A program made the position numbers and the translations under genes. Positions 7,240-15,564 of a DNA stretch of 23,296 bases are shown here, in pieces. This DNA is from Desulfobacteraceae bacterium (lineage in GTDB: Bacteria > Desulfobacterota > Desulfobacteria > Desulfobacterales > Desulfobacteraceae). Numbering within the stretch: position 1 is the first letter of the stretch; each line of letters opens with the position of its first letter. The stretch is from assembly GCA_030638935.1 (NCBI GenBank), contig DAOWDR010000688.1:1-23296 (forward strand), given 5' to 3'. The notes under the pieces are model-generated. The model was not told where the DNA came from. It saw nothing but the letters and a program-made list of their open reading frames with translations, and did no database searches.

Positions 7240-9096
7240 ATGAATTTAAGGGAGACATATCCGGACAAACTTCTCACCCCTGAAGCAAGTGTAAAAAAGA
7301 TTCGCAACGGCAGCAGGGTATTTATCGGAACCGGATGCGGAGAACCACAGCGCCTGATCAAAGCCATGGTCGAAGACTTAAGTATCCAGGACATCATTAT
7401 TTACCAAATGCTTTCCTCAACCCTATCCAAGTATGTCAACGATAAAAATTTTTTATCCCGGTTCTCCATTAAACTCTTTTTTATATCCGTTCTTATGCGG
7501 CAATCGGCTTTTGAAGGAAAAATTGATTATATCCCGGTCTACCTGTCCCAGATTCCACAAATATTTGAAAATCATGAAATAGGCCTGGACGTTGCCCTGA
7601 TACAGGTCTGCCCCCCGGACAAGCATGGATATTGCTCCCTGGGCATTTCCGTGGACATAACACTTTCCGGGATGAAAAATGCAGATCTTGTGATTGCCCA
7701 GGTTAATCCTAAAATGCCGAGAACCTGGGGAGACTCGGTGGTTCACATTGATGAAATAGACTTTATAGTCGAATATGAAGAACCCCTTTTGGAATCCCTG
7801 CCTGAAACAAAAAACCAACAGGTGGTTGAACGGATAGGCCACTATGTCAATATGCTGGTGGATGACGGATCCACCCTCCAGATCGGATTTGGCCACCTGC
7901 CCGATGCCATACTGCCCTATCTTGCAGACAAAAAAGATCTTGGTATCCATACCCAGGTCATCACAGACGGGCTATTGCCCTTGTTTAAGAATAAGGTTAT
8001 TACCAATCGAAAGAAAAACTATTTGCCGGACCGGGTATTGGCAACCCTGTGTATGGGTTCCGAAGCCTTGTATGAATATGTGGACAATAACCCCATGTTC
8101 TATTTTAAATCTTCGGATTTTGTCAATGACCCCAATGTGATTGCCAAAAACGACAATTTCATTTCCATCAGTTCTGCCCTGGAAGTGGATCTCACCGGCC
8201 AGGTTTGTTCCGACTCAAAGGGCTACCTCTTTTACAGCGGCATTGGAGATCAGGTTGATTTTATCCGGGGTTCCTCCATGTCAAAGGGGGGATTTTCCAT
8301 TATCATAATTCCCTCAACAGCCCAGAATGGTTCCATCTCCCGGATTGTACCCCATTTAAGTGAAGGGGCCGGCGTGGCAACCACCAGGGGTGACATTGAC
8401 ATCATAGTCACCGAATACGGTATTGCTGAAATGGGACGGAAAAGTATTTTCCAGCGGGTCATGGAGTTAGCCCAGATCGCCCATCCCAAATTTCGCAAAG
8501 AGCTGATCCGCCAGGCAAAAAAAAGGCATTATATCTTCCCGGACCAGCTGCCCCCCACCAGCCAGGATCTCCTGTTTTTAGATTCCTATAATTATTCCAT
8601 GAAGCTGAAAAATGGAAAGAGTGTTGAATTCAGACCGCTTTTACCCTCGGACGAGTTCGAGTCCCGCCATTTTTTCTATTCCCTCCAGGACGATTCCATT
8701 TATTATCGTTTTTTTAACAAACGAAAGGTCTTCTCCAGAAAAATGCTCCAGCAGCAATGGGCAGAGGTGGATTATCGGAGGAACATGACCCTTATAGGCC
8801 TGATGCAGCTTGGTAAACGCAAGCAGATAGTTGCCATTGGATCCTACGCAGATGTGGGCAGCGATTCAGCTGAAGTGGCTTTTCTGGTCAAGGAAGAACT
8901 CCATGGCATGGGCATTGCCAGCTTTCTTCTGGAATCTTTGGAAACGATTGCAAAAGAAAACAATTACAAACAATTTCTTGCCACGGTTCTGGCGGAAAAC
9001 CGGAAAATGCTCAATGTACTTCAAAAAAAATATCCCAAAGCCAATTTTAGCAGAACCGGCAGTGGCGAGGTGGAAGTGGAAATGCCCCTTCCCTGA
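7240..9096 (+). CDS. Degenerate acetyl-CoA hydrolase/CoA-transferase domain fused to a GNAT acetyltransferase
   Basis: A 618-residue fusion. Residues 1-440 follow the acetyl-CoA hydrolase/4-hydroxybutyrate CoA-transferase family (CPPDKHGYCSLGISVD, GSTLQIGFGHLPDAILP, SGIGDQVDFIRGSSMSKGG, VTEYGIAEM). Residues 463-618 are a GNAT domain with DDSIYYRFF, AEVAFLV and the acetyl-CoA pyrophosphate loop HGMGIA (555-560). At the position where the family's catalytic Glu stands (H-S/T-E) this protein has Gln239; the His near residue 31 is Thr31; and GGQ-x-DF reads GDQVDF. The transferase half may therefore bind but not process acyl-CoA. The GNAT half resembles that of the protein acetyltransferase Pat/YfiQ and keeps Glu545. 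AGGAG precedes the start. The next gene, convergent, is an AMP-forming acyl-CoA synthetase, a known substrate class of Pat. Fusion and residues are seen; regulation of the neighbour is inferred. Confidence 0.88.
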   Translation: MNLRETYPDKLLTPEASVKKIRNGSRVFIGTGCGEPQRLIKAMVEDLSIQDIIIYQMLSSTLSKYVNDKNFLSRFSIKLFFISVLMRQSAFEGKIDYIPVYLSQIPQIFENHEIGLDVALIQVCPPDKHGYCSLGISVDITLSGMKNADLVIAQVNPKMPRTWGDSVVHIDEIDFIVEYEEPLLESLPETKNQQVVERIGHYVNMLVDDGSTLQIGFGHLPDAILPYLADKKDLGIHTQVITDGLLPLFKNKVITNRKKNYLPDRVLATLCMGSEALYEYVDNNPMFYFKSSDFVNDPNVIAKNDNFISISSALEVDLTGQVCSDSKGYLFYSGIGDQVDFIRGSSMSKGGFSIIIIPSTAQNGSISRIVPHLSEGAGVATTRGDIDIIVTEYGIAEMGRKSIFQRVMELAQIAHPKFRKELIRQAKKRHYIFPDQLPPTSQDLLFLDSYNYSMKLKNGKSVEFRPLLPSDEFESRHFFYSLQDDSIYYRFFNKRKVFSRKMLQQQWAEVDYRRNMTLIGLMQLGKRKQIVAIGSYADVGSDSAEVAFLVKEELHGMGIASFLLESLETIAKENNYKQFLATVLAENRKMLNVLQKKYPKANFSRTGSGEVEVEMPLP

Positions 9097-9124
9097 TCTG
9101 AACAAAAGAAACAGATCAGGGAAG
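9088..9124. terminator. Perfect 13-bp hairpin between convergent genes
   Basis: Positions 9088-9100 pair perfectly with 9112-9124 around an 11-base A-rich loop (9101-9111). The stop codon of the fusion gene (9094-9096) lies within the left arm. No U-tract follows on either strand, so it is not a classical intrinsic terminator. It may be a bidirectional terminator lacking a tail or a 3'-end stabiliser for the two convergent transcripts. Confidence 0.5.
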
Positions 9125-9164
9125 ATAGCAAATTATCAATTCAAACTTAATTTTTTGCGCAAAT

Positions 9165-10928
9165 TTATTTTTTATTCTTTGAACTCAACTCGGGAAAATC
9201 CCAATAACAATATTCTTTCATCCCGTCTGTGGAATCAATTTCATTCTGTTCCACCGACATTTCACGGAGTTCGATCCGCCTAATTTTCCCACTGATGGTT
9301 TTGGGCACTTCGGTGACAAATTCAATGATTCTTGGAATCTTAAACTTGGCCAGGATGTTCATGGTATGCTTGAACAGCTCCAGGGCAAGCTCTCTATTAG
9401 CCTGGTAGCTGGGATTTAAGATCACATAGGCTTTGACCAGTTGGTACCGGTTGGGATCAGGGGCACCCACAACAGCAGCCTCGGCAACACATGGGTGCTC
9501 CACCAGGGCACTTTCCACCTCAAAGGGCCCGATGCGGTAATCCGATGACTTGATCACATCATCGGCCCGTCCCACAAACCACCAATACCCGTCAGCATCA
9601 AAGGAAGCCCGGTCTCCGGTATAATAAAAATTATCCACAAACACAGAACTCATTTTTTCCGGATTACCGATATATTCGGAAAAAAGGCCAATGGGCCGCC
9701 AATTATCCAATTTGACTACAATATGCCCCACCTGATCGGGCTTTGTAATCTCATTGCCTTCATCATCGGCCAGGGCCACATCATACATAAAAGAGGGCAT
9801 ACCAAAGGAGCCGGACCGCATTTTACCAGCCATCCAGGGAGGATTTCCAATCATGGCCGTGGATTCGGTCTGGCCGTAAAAATCCCTGATTTCCGTGCCC
9901 GTATATTTTTTCCACCGGGTAATCACTTCGGGATTTAAGGGTTCCCCTGCACTGATGGACTGTCGCAGATTTGACAGGTCAAAGGAATCCAGATTCATAT
10001 TCACAAACATGCGCCAGGCCGTTGGCGGGCCGCAAAAGGTGGTGACACGGTTCAGGGAAATGGCATCCAGGTATTGCTCACCATCCAACACAGAAAACTG
10101 GAACCCTGTGGCTGTGGCCCCGACATTAAAGGGGACAAAAAAACTGGACCATGCCCATTTTGCCCACCCGGGTGCACTCAAATTATGATGGATATCCTCG
10201 GGCTTTACCCCGATCATGACCGTTGTGGACAAATGCCCCAAAGGATAGGAAACAGCTGTATGACCCACCCGCTTGGGAAGACCGGTTGTGCCCGAGGTAA
10301 AAAAGCAGAACAGGGTTTCATCGGCCTCAGTCTCTGCGGCTTGGGCCTCAATTGATTCTTTTTGAATCTCCTCAAAGGAGATCCAGCCCTCTTTTTTCCC
10401 AAGGACCAATTTGATTTTAGGCTGAATCCCGGTTTCCTGCGCTGCCTGGTCAACTAAATCGGCCGAGGCTTCATCGGCCATGACCACATCGGGCCGATAG
10501 GTTTCAAAGCGAAATTCAAGTTCCCTGGGCGTCATGGTGGTGGCCGTGGGCACGGCAACCATACCGGCCTTGATACAGCCAAGGCTTGCAAACCATGTTT
10601 CCGGAAGAATCGGGCTCATCATATAATAATTATTTTTATGTCCAATCCCCCTGTTTGCCAGAAAATTAATCAATTGATTTGCCCTTTGTAAAATCTGGGC
10701 ATAGGAATAGGTTTTGGTTTCAAGGGTTTGGATATCATTCCATATAAGGGCTGTTTTATCGGGAGTTTCCTTTACATGGAGGTCTTCAAAAATTTCTTTG
10801 GCCCAGTTAAACTTTGACGGAAGTGTCATGGCGTTCAGTTTTTCAAAAAATATCCTTGCCTTTTCTTCCTTATCTGAATTGTCTTCCATCTGGTTAATCT
10901 GGATAACTTCTCTGTAAAGCTCTTTCAT
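9165..10928 (-). CDS. AMP-forming acyl-CoA synthetase
   Basis: Taking the ATG at 10928 gives 587 residues. AAGGAG lies 12 bases upstream; a longer TTG-started version reaches 10982 without support. ANL-superfamily motifs are complete: the phosphate loop TSGTTGLPK (211-219), FYGQTES, YYTGD (436-439), the hinge-region GRADDVIKSSDYRIGPFEVE, and the C-terminal catalytic lysine in PKTISGKIRR (K548). It should form an acyl-adenylate and then acyl-CoA from a carboxylic acid, ATP and CoA. Overall pattern is closest to acetyl/medium-chain synthetases. The chain-length preference cannot be read. The PKTISGK segment fits P-x4-G-K, the site acetylated by Pat-type enzymes, and a GNAT fusion is encoded convergently 68 bases away. 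It shares strand with the enoate reductase operon but is separated from it by the DusC-like gene. Confidence 0.92.
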   Translation of the reverse strand: MKELYREVIQINQMEDNSDKEEKARIFFEKLNAMTLPSKFNWAKEIFEDLHVKETPDKTALIWNDIQTLETKTYSYAQILQRANQLINFLANRGIGHKNNYYMMSPILPETWFASLGCIKAGMVAVPTATTMTPRELEFRFETYRPDVVMADEASADLVDQAAQETGIQPKIKLVLGKKEGWISFEEIQKESIEAQAAETEADETLFCFFTSGTTGLPKRVGHTAVSYPLGHLSTTVMIGVKPEDIHHNLSAPGWAKWAWSSFFVPFNVGATATGFQFSVLDGEQYLDAISLNRVTTFCGPPTAWRMFVNMNLDSFDLSNLRQSISAGEPLNPEVITRWKKYTGTEIRDFYGQTESTAMIGNPPWMAGKMRSGSFGMPSFMYDVALADDEGNEITKPDQVGHIVVKLDNWRPIGLFSEYIGNPEKMSSVFVDNFYYTGDRASFDADGYWWFVGRADDVIKSSDYRIGPFEVESALVEHPCVAEAAVVGAPDPNRYQLVKAYVILNPSYQANRELALELFKHTMNILAKFKIPRIIEFVTEVPKTISGKIRRIELREMSVEQNEIDSTDGMKEYCYWDFPELSSKNKK

Positions 10929-10988
10929 ACCGTTAAAACACTCCTTGCAATCCGCATTAATGTTATGTATAGCTGGGACCAAAAAATA

Positions 10989-11017
10989 TTGACTCTATAA
11001 TTTATCGTTCTTATATT
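10989..11017 (+). promoter_or_regulatory. Sigma70-type promoter for the DusC-like gene
   Basis: TTGACT (10989-10994), 17 bases, TATATT (11012-11017). Both hexamers match consensus well, and the start codon is 62 bases further on, in the intergenic space between divergent genes. Confidence 0.5.
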
Positions 11018-11079
11018 TGTCAAAGTTTTTTTAATTTTTTTTAAAAATTGCCAAAATCCGCACAGGTAAAAATCATCCC

Positions 11080-12051
11080 ATGAATAATAAAAATATAATA
11101 ATTATACTGGCACCACTCCAGGGATTCACCGATCTCACCTTCAGAAATGTCTGGGCCAAACATTTTTCAGGCATTGACGAGGCTATCGCCCCATTTATTT
11201 CAACCATGGGCCAGCAGCGGCTAAAACCTAGCCGGATAAAAGATGTGGCACCGGAAGACAACCAACATCTCTTTGTAATCCCCCAAATTTTAGGCAATGT
11301 GTCAACGGACTTTATCTTTCTTGCCCAACATCTATATGTAATGGGTCACAAACGGATCAATTGGAACCTGGGCTGTCCCCATTCAAAAATAGCAAAAAAA
11401 CACCGGGGCTCGGGCCTGCTGCCCTATCCGGCAAAGATTGACGAGCTACTTGGACAAATCATACCCAAGATATCATCATCTCTCTCCGTTAAAATCCGTC
11501 TGGGCCGACGGGCAAAGGATGAAATATTTAATCTGCTTGAGATGTTTGACCGGCACCCCTTAGAAGAAATCATCCTCCATCCCAGAACCGGGATCCAGAT
11601 GTATGAAGGAACCTCGGACCATGATGCCTTTGGAAAGGCCATTCAAAACAGCAGGCATACCTTTACCTATAACGGAGATATTATTGATTTATCCTCCTTT
11701 GAAAGAGTCCGGAACCGGTTCCCCGGCATCAATCGCTTCATGATCGGCAGGGGAATCCTGTCCAATCCCTTTCTGGCCGAAGAGATAAAAGGAAGTCAAA
11801 AAAGCGGTAAGCCCAGACTCGACCGATTAAGAGCCTTCCATGACGATCTCTTTGCCGAATACGATAAAATTTTTTCAGGCCCGGCCCATTTGACCGGACG
11901 GATGAAAGGTTTTTGGACTTATCTGGGCCCCTCCTTTAGGGAGAGTAAAAAACCCCTGAAACAAATTTTAAAATCGACCTCCCTCCCGGCCTATACAGAC
12001 CGGGTGGAGGCCTTTTTTGACCAAAATCTTGAATTTTTCCCAGGAGCATAG
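11080..12051 (+). CDS. tRNA-dihydrouridine synthase family protein (DusC-like)
   Basis: A 323-residue FMN TIM-barrel protein. It opens LAPLQGFTDLTFR (the LAP-x2-G-x-TD signature). The catalytic cysteine is C99 in NWNLGCPHSKIAKKHRGSG, followed by VKIRLGRR, LHPRTGIQMYEG, YNGDI and MIGRGILSNPFLAEE. All key blocks are present, so it should reduce a specific uridine in tRNA using NADPH. The C-terminal RESKKPLKQILKST segment is unlike DusB and nearer DusC-type proteins. Subfamily and target uridine are not certain. It is a lone plus-strand gene between two minus-strand acyl-CoA genes, with its own predicted promoter and no strong ribosome site. A second, DusB-type gene lies at 20893. Confidence 0.85.
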   Translation: MNNKNIIIILAPLQGFTDLTFRNVWAKHFSGIDEAIAPFISTMGQQRLKPSRIKDVAPEDNQHLFVIPQILGNVSTDFIFLAQHLYVMGHKRINWNLGCPHSKIAKKHRGSGLLPYPAKIDELLGQIIPKISSSLSVKIRLGRRAKDEIFNLLEMFDRHPLEEIILHPRTGIQMYEGTSDHDAFGKAIQNSRHTFTYNGDIIDLSSFERVRNRFPGINRFMIGRGILSNPFLAEEIKGSQKSGKPRLDRLRAFHDDLFAEYDKIFSGPAHLTGRMKGFWTYLGPSFRESKKPLKQILKSTSLPAYTDRVEAFFDQNLEFFPGA

Positions 12052-12059
12052 CTAGTGCG

Positions 12060-14069
12060 CTAAATATCTTTGGCAGCCTTATATCCCCCATGGACCGCAT
12101 CAAAGGCCGTGGCAACCTTTCCAGCATCTCCGATCACCTGGTAGGCCAGGCCCATTTCCTTTACAATTGCTTCAAGGGGATTATGGGATTTAGACCCTGC
12201 TGCCACCACCACGGTATCTGCTGCGATCTGCTGTGTGGCATCGCCCGTGGATTCTTGAACAAACTCAATCCCTGTTTCAATAATTTTTGTCACCTTTCCA
12301 GAGGTAATGGTTGTAACCCCGAAGCGGCCTAGGTCCTGCATCATCCCCCATTTGGTTGATTTACCGATATCCTTTCCCACTCGGTCCATCATTTCAATCA
12401 AACTTATCTCTTTACTGCCCTTTGTGGCCATTTCAAAAAGGGTCTCAGGTGTCTCGGCCTTGTTCACAAAAAGAAATTTCAATGTGTCGGAAGATATGGT
12501 GCCTTTTTCAGATAGAAAAAGAGCTGTCTCAACCCCCACGGCCCCGCCGCCTATGATGATCACCCTTGTGCCGGTTTCAACCCTGTTTTCCAATACATCC
12601 CAGGCATCTGCCACATGGGGCAGATCCAGCCCCGGAATTGGAGGAAGCAAGGGTTTGGCGCCGGTGGCAAGGAGAACATAATCAGGTTCCATGGCTTCAA
12701 TCAATTTTTTGTCAACTTTGGTATTCAGGACCACGGGAATCTTTAAGGCCATTATCTGATTTTCAAGATCTATTGCAAACTGGGCAAACTCCTGTCTTCC
12801 AGGAGGGGCTGCGGCCAGGTGCAGCTGGCCTCCCAGACGGTGGCAACTTTCATAAAGCGTAACCGAATGCCCCCGTCTAAATGCGGTTAAGGCAGCAGTC
12901 ATGCCGGCGGGTCCTCCCCCAACCACCAAAACTTTCTTAGGAGAAGAAACAGGAGCTTTTTCTTCATCCTGTTCATAACCTGCCAAAGGATTACACAGAC
13001 ATTCCACATGTTTAAGTTTAAACAAATTGTCAAAGCATCCCTGGGCACAGGCAATACAATGCAAAATTTCTTTTTCTTTTCCTTGTCTGGCCTTCTGGGG
13101 CAGCATTGGATCGGCAATGAGGCTGCGACCCATGGCCACCATATCGCAATACCCCTCGCTGATCACCTGACGGGCTGTTTGAGGATCATTAATCCTGTGG
13201 CTGGCAATAACCGGCACATCCACAACCTCTTTTATGGCACGGGCAAGATAGGCAAAAGCACCTCTTGGCACCTGGGCCACAATCTGGGGCACCCGGGCCT
13301 CATGCCACCCTACATTGATGCACAATGCATCCACGGGCCCTTTGGCCAGGGCTCTTGCATACTCAATGAGTTCCTGCCGTGGATTTCCGCCTGGCATAAA
13401 ATCATTGCCGTTCATGCGGACAATGACAGGATAATCCTTTCCCACCGCTTCCCGAATTGCCGTCACAATCTCAAGACCAAAGCGCATCCGGTTTTCCAAA
13501 CCACCGCCATACTCATCGGTCCGCTGGTTGGTCAAAGGAGATAAAAATTCAGAGATCAGATAGCCTGTACCGCTTAATACCTCCACTGCATCAAAGCCCG
13601 CCGTTTGTACCCGGACTGCTGCTGCTGCAAAAGAGTTTACCGTCTCCTTAATCTCTTCATGGGACATGGCTTTGGGAGTCTCTTTAGTCATACGGGAAGC
13701 GACGGCAGAAGGGGCCACGGGCTGTTTACCATTTAGGAAAAATGAAAAATTATACCGGCCGGAATGGTTAATCTGGGCTGCGGCAAGGGATCCGTTTTCC
13801 TTTATGGCCGAGGCCAGTCGTGTCAGACCCGGAATAAACCGATCATCATGGGCCCCGATATTCTGGGTATTACCGGATAGTTCATCAATGGTGGCATACC
13901 CCACACAAATCATGCCGGGGCCCCCTTTTGCCCGCTGGGCATAAAAATTGACAATCTGATCTGTCACCTCAAATTCCCGGGCCATGCCAAGGTGCATGGC
14001 CGGCAAATAGATTCTGTTTTCAATTTCCAGGGTGTTGATGGTAATGGGGGTAAAAAGGGAATCGGTCAT
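12060..14069 (-). CDS. Enoate reductase / 2,4-dienoyl-CoA reductase family flavo-Fe-S enzyme
   Basis: A 669-residue enzyme of old-yellow-enzyme barrel plus FAD/NAD domains. The N-terminal FMN barrel has FadH-type Tyr170 (SGTGYLISEF) and His256 (GWHEARVP). The 4Fe-4S cysteines C338, C341, C345 and C357 show the C-x2-C-x3-C-x11-C spacing. A dinucleotide fold begins VLVVGGGPAGM (380-390), and a second nucleotide site reads IIIGGGAVGVETALFL. Length and the insert before MMDRVGKDIGKSTKW resemble clostridial 2-enoate reductases more than E. coli FadH. It should reduce a C=C bond of an enoate or enoyl/dienoyl-CoA using NAD(P)H. GGAGG precedes the ATG. The MerR-type regulator gene ends 15 bases upstream, so the two are one operon. 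The substrate is unknown; the adjacent acyl-CoA synthetase hints at unsaturated or aromatic acids. Confidence 0.9.
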   Translation of the reverse strand: MTDSLFTPITINTLEIENRIYLPAMHLGMAREFEVTDQIVNFYAQRAKGGPGMICVGYATIDELSGNTQNIGAHDDRFIPGLTRLASAIKENGSLAAAQINHSGRYNFSFFLNGKQPVAPSAVASRMTKETPKAMSHEEIKETVNSFAAAAVRVQTAGFDAVEVLSGTGYLISEFLSPLTNQRTDEYGGGLENRMRFGLEIVTAIREAVGKDYPVIVRMNGNDFMPGGNPRQELIEYARALAKGPVDALCINVGWHEARVPQIVAQVPRGAFAYLARAIKEVVDVPVIASHRINDPQTARQVISEGYCDMVAMGRSLIADPMLPQKARQGKEKEILHCIACAQGCFDNLFKLKHVECLCNPLAGYEQDEEKAPVSSPKKVLVVGGGPAGMTAALTAFRRGHSVTLYESCHRLGGQLHLAAAPPGRQEFAQFAIDLENQIMALKIPVVLNTKVDKKLIEAMEPDYVLLATGAKPLLPPIPGLDLPHVADAWDVLENRVETGTRVIIIGGGAVGVETALFLSEKGTISSDTLKFLFVNKAETPETLFEMATKGSKEISLIEMMDRVGKDIGKSTKWGMMQDLGRFGVTTITSGKVTKIIETGIEFVQESTGDATQQIAADTVVVAAGSKSHNPLEAIVKEMGLAYQVIGDAGKVATAFDAVHGGYKAAKDI

Positions 14070-14084
14070 ACTGCCTCCAAAATT

Positions 14085-14789
14085 TTAAGTTTTGTTTAAT
14101 CCTTTAAATTCCAACAAATAGTTTATCAGGGTTCGGTCTATGATATAGGCTCGAAGCCCCCTGGCAAGCCGTGTCAATTCCAGGGTCAGGCCTGCGTTTT
14201 CCTTAAAGTTTAAATCCTTGGTATATTTCTCCCGCAGCCTCATTTCGCTGTCCACAATCTGCCTTGCAGCCCAAGGATAAAAAGCCAGATCTTCAGGCGC
14301 TACCCCAAAGCCCAGGCATTCCTTTAAAAGTTTTGCCACAGCCAGGTCCTGGTCATCAAACTCATTTTCTTCAAGGGGGGCGATAAGCTGTAACCGGCAC
14401 AATGCATCCACTTGAGAATTGCTCAGGCCAGTTGCCTTACAAAGGCTTTTTTTATCCATTTTTTCAACGGCAGACCCAAAAAGCATGGACTGAAGCTCCA
14501 GCAATGGAGCAATATCCCGGCCCTGATCCATTTCCCGGATTAAACCCTTAATTGCTGCAAGGGGAAGCCTGTGGGTGGCCTGAACTTTTTTTATAAATGC
14601 AATTCTCTGGATACAGACGGGGTCGTAGTAGGCCATATTGGGACTGGTTTTTACAGGCTTTGGCAGCAACCCCTTTTTCACGTATAAAAGGATGGTGGAT
14701 TTGGCCACACCCGTGGCATCTGCCAGCTGTTTCATCTTCAACAGGGAGGATTTGTTTTTTATCACAGGTTTTGGGCCTGAATCCTTCAT
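14085..14789 (-). CDS. MerR-family transcriptional regulator
   Basis: From ATG 14789, behind AGAGGA, the protein has 234 residues. An N-terminal MerR-type helix-turn-helix spans about residues 17-45 (MKQLADATGVAKSTILLYVK, GLLPKPVKTSP), followed by a wing-like YYDPVCIQRIAFIKK. The remaining 160 residues form a helical, cysteine-poor domain with a second possible HTH-like stretch (LCKATGLSNSQVDALCRLQ). This is longer than metal-sensing MerR proteins, and no metal-site cysteines stand out, so an organic or acyl-CoA ligand is plausible. A longer in-frame start at 14876 would overlap the predicted promoter and was rejected. The gene is first in an operon with the enoate-reductase-like gene 15 bases downstream. 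Confidence 0.85.
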   Translation of the reverse strand: MKDSGPKPVIKNKSSLLKMKQLADATGVAKSTILLYVKKGLLPKPVKTSPNMAYYDPVCIQRIAFIKKVQATHRLPLAAIKGLIREMDQGRDIAPLLELQSMLFGSAVEKMDKKSLCKATGLSNSQVDALCRLQLIAPLEENEFDDQDLAVAKLLKECLGFGVAPEDLAFYPWAARQIVDSEMRLREKYTKDLNFKENAGLTLELTRLARGLRAYIIDRTLINYLLEFKGLNKT

Positions 14790-14820
14790 GGGAATTCCTC
14801 TGTTGGCAAAATCCATGCAT

Positions 14821-14847
14821 AAAGTACAAACTAACACTTTGCACTTT
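14821..14847. promoter_or_regulatory. Inverted-repeat operator candidate for the MerR-type regulator
   Basis: AAAGTACAAA (14821-14830) and TTTGCACTTT (14838-14847) form a 10-base inverted repeat with one mismatch across a 7-base centre. It lies between the regulator's start codon and its predicted -10 element and touches that -10. This is a natural place for autoregulation. Confidence 0.5.
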
Positions 14848-14876
14848 ATATAGAACAAAGAAATTCTGTCTGTCAA
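14847..14876 (-). promoter_or_regulatory. Promoter of the MerR-enoate reductase operon
   Basis: On the minus strand, a perfect TTGACA (14871-14876) is followed after 18 bases by TATATA (14847-14852). Reading TATAAA instead gives a 20-base spacer, a stretched spacing typical of MerR-controlled promoters. The start codon is about 58 bases downstream. Confidence 0.55.
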
Positions 14877-14880
14877 GCAC

Positions 14881-15500
14881 TAAGGCACTGAAAATTTTAA
14901 AAAGAAGGGGCTATGGTTTCGGCCGGGTTTGAATATTTTTTAACCATGAAGCACATGAAGAGATAAGGAATGTACCCCGTTATGAAATCTCCATGGGCTC
15001 CTTTTTTTTAGATTCAGTCCTTTTTCCCGGGCATTAAAACTGTTTTCTTTTCCTTGTCTGTCACCTGACAGGCATTCCGCATTCATGTGGACACGCCCAT
15101 TTTTGGAAGCAGATAGATCTGCAAAAATAAATATATCCCCACAAATCCGCCTATGTATAATAATATTTCCATGGATCACCTTTCACTAAAAATTTGCACC
15201 GTCGGCCCTGCCCTATACATGATTAATGCCGGCAGTATATCCTTGGCCAGGGCAATTCTTTTAACCTATCAAATAAGGGCTCTTATTTCAATCATATGAA
15301 TCCGTAATAGCCCGAACAAACATGCAATTTTATTTATAGTCGAAGCTCTTCAAGAGCTATACCTGCCTCTGGAGCCAGTTTTATGAACTTTGATAGAGTA
15401 TCGCAAATATATTTTCCGCAAGCTGCAACTTTTGATATACGTATTTCCCAATTCTCATTTAACAGGTCAGACAATCAATCCCCCCCATCGCCCTGCGACC
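14881..15500. other. Non-coding stretch with no recognisable gene
   Basis: About 620 bases between the MerR promoter and the fmdB promoter hold no convincing gene. Open frames here (for example minus 14940-15179) lack ribosome sites and known motifs. Two small features are visible. Near 14942-14963 there is a short ATGAAG-containing direct repetition (AACCATGAAGCACATGAAGA). At 15344-15358 there is a perfect AGCTCTT-c-AAGAGCT inverted repeat. It may be a decayed gene or an undetected small RNA; neither can be shown. Confidence 0.4.
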
Positions 15501-15529
15501 TTGTGCCGGGAACACAAATTTGATATAAA
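15501..15529 (+). promoter_or_regulatory. Sigma70-type promoter of fmdB
   Basis: TTGTGC (15501-15506), 17 bases, TATAAA (15524-15529), placed 35 bases before the FmdB start codon. Confidence 0.45.
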
Positions 15530-15564
15530 AGGTAATTACAACTCAATAAATGTAAGGAAGCCAT

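Noticed and set aside
9140..9175. Intrinsic terminator for the acyl-CoA synthetase at TTTGCGCAAA
   Set aside because: The palindrome has no loop when folded and no clean U-tract beyond it.
13008..13544. 178-residue plus-strand open frame within the enoate-reductase-like gene
   Set aside because: The opposite strand encodes intact Fe-S and FMN motifs over the same stretch; this is a shadow frame.
14940..15179. 79-residue minus-strand open frame in the non-coding region
   Set aside because: It has no ribosome site and no family pattern, and its composition does not resemble neighbouring genes. It could be a decayed gene, but nothing supports it.
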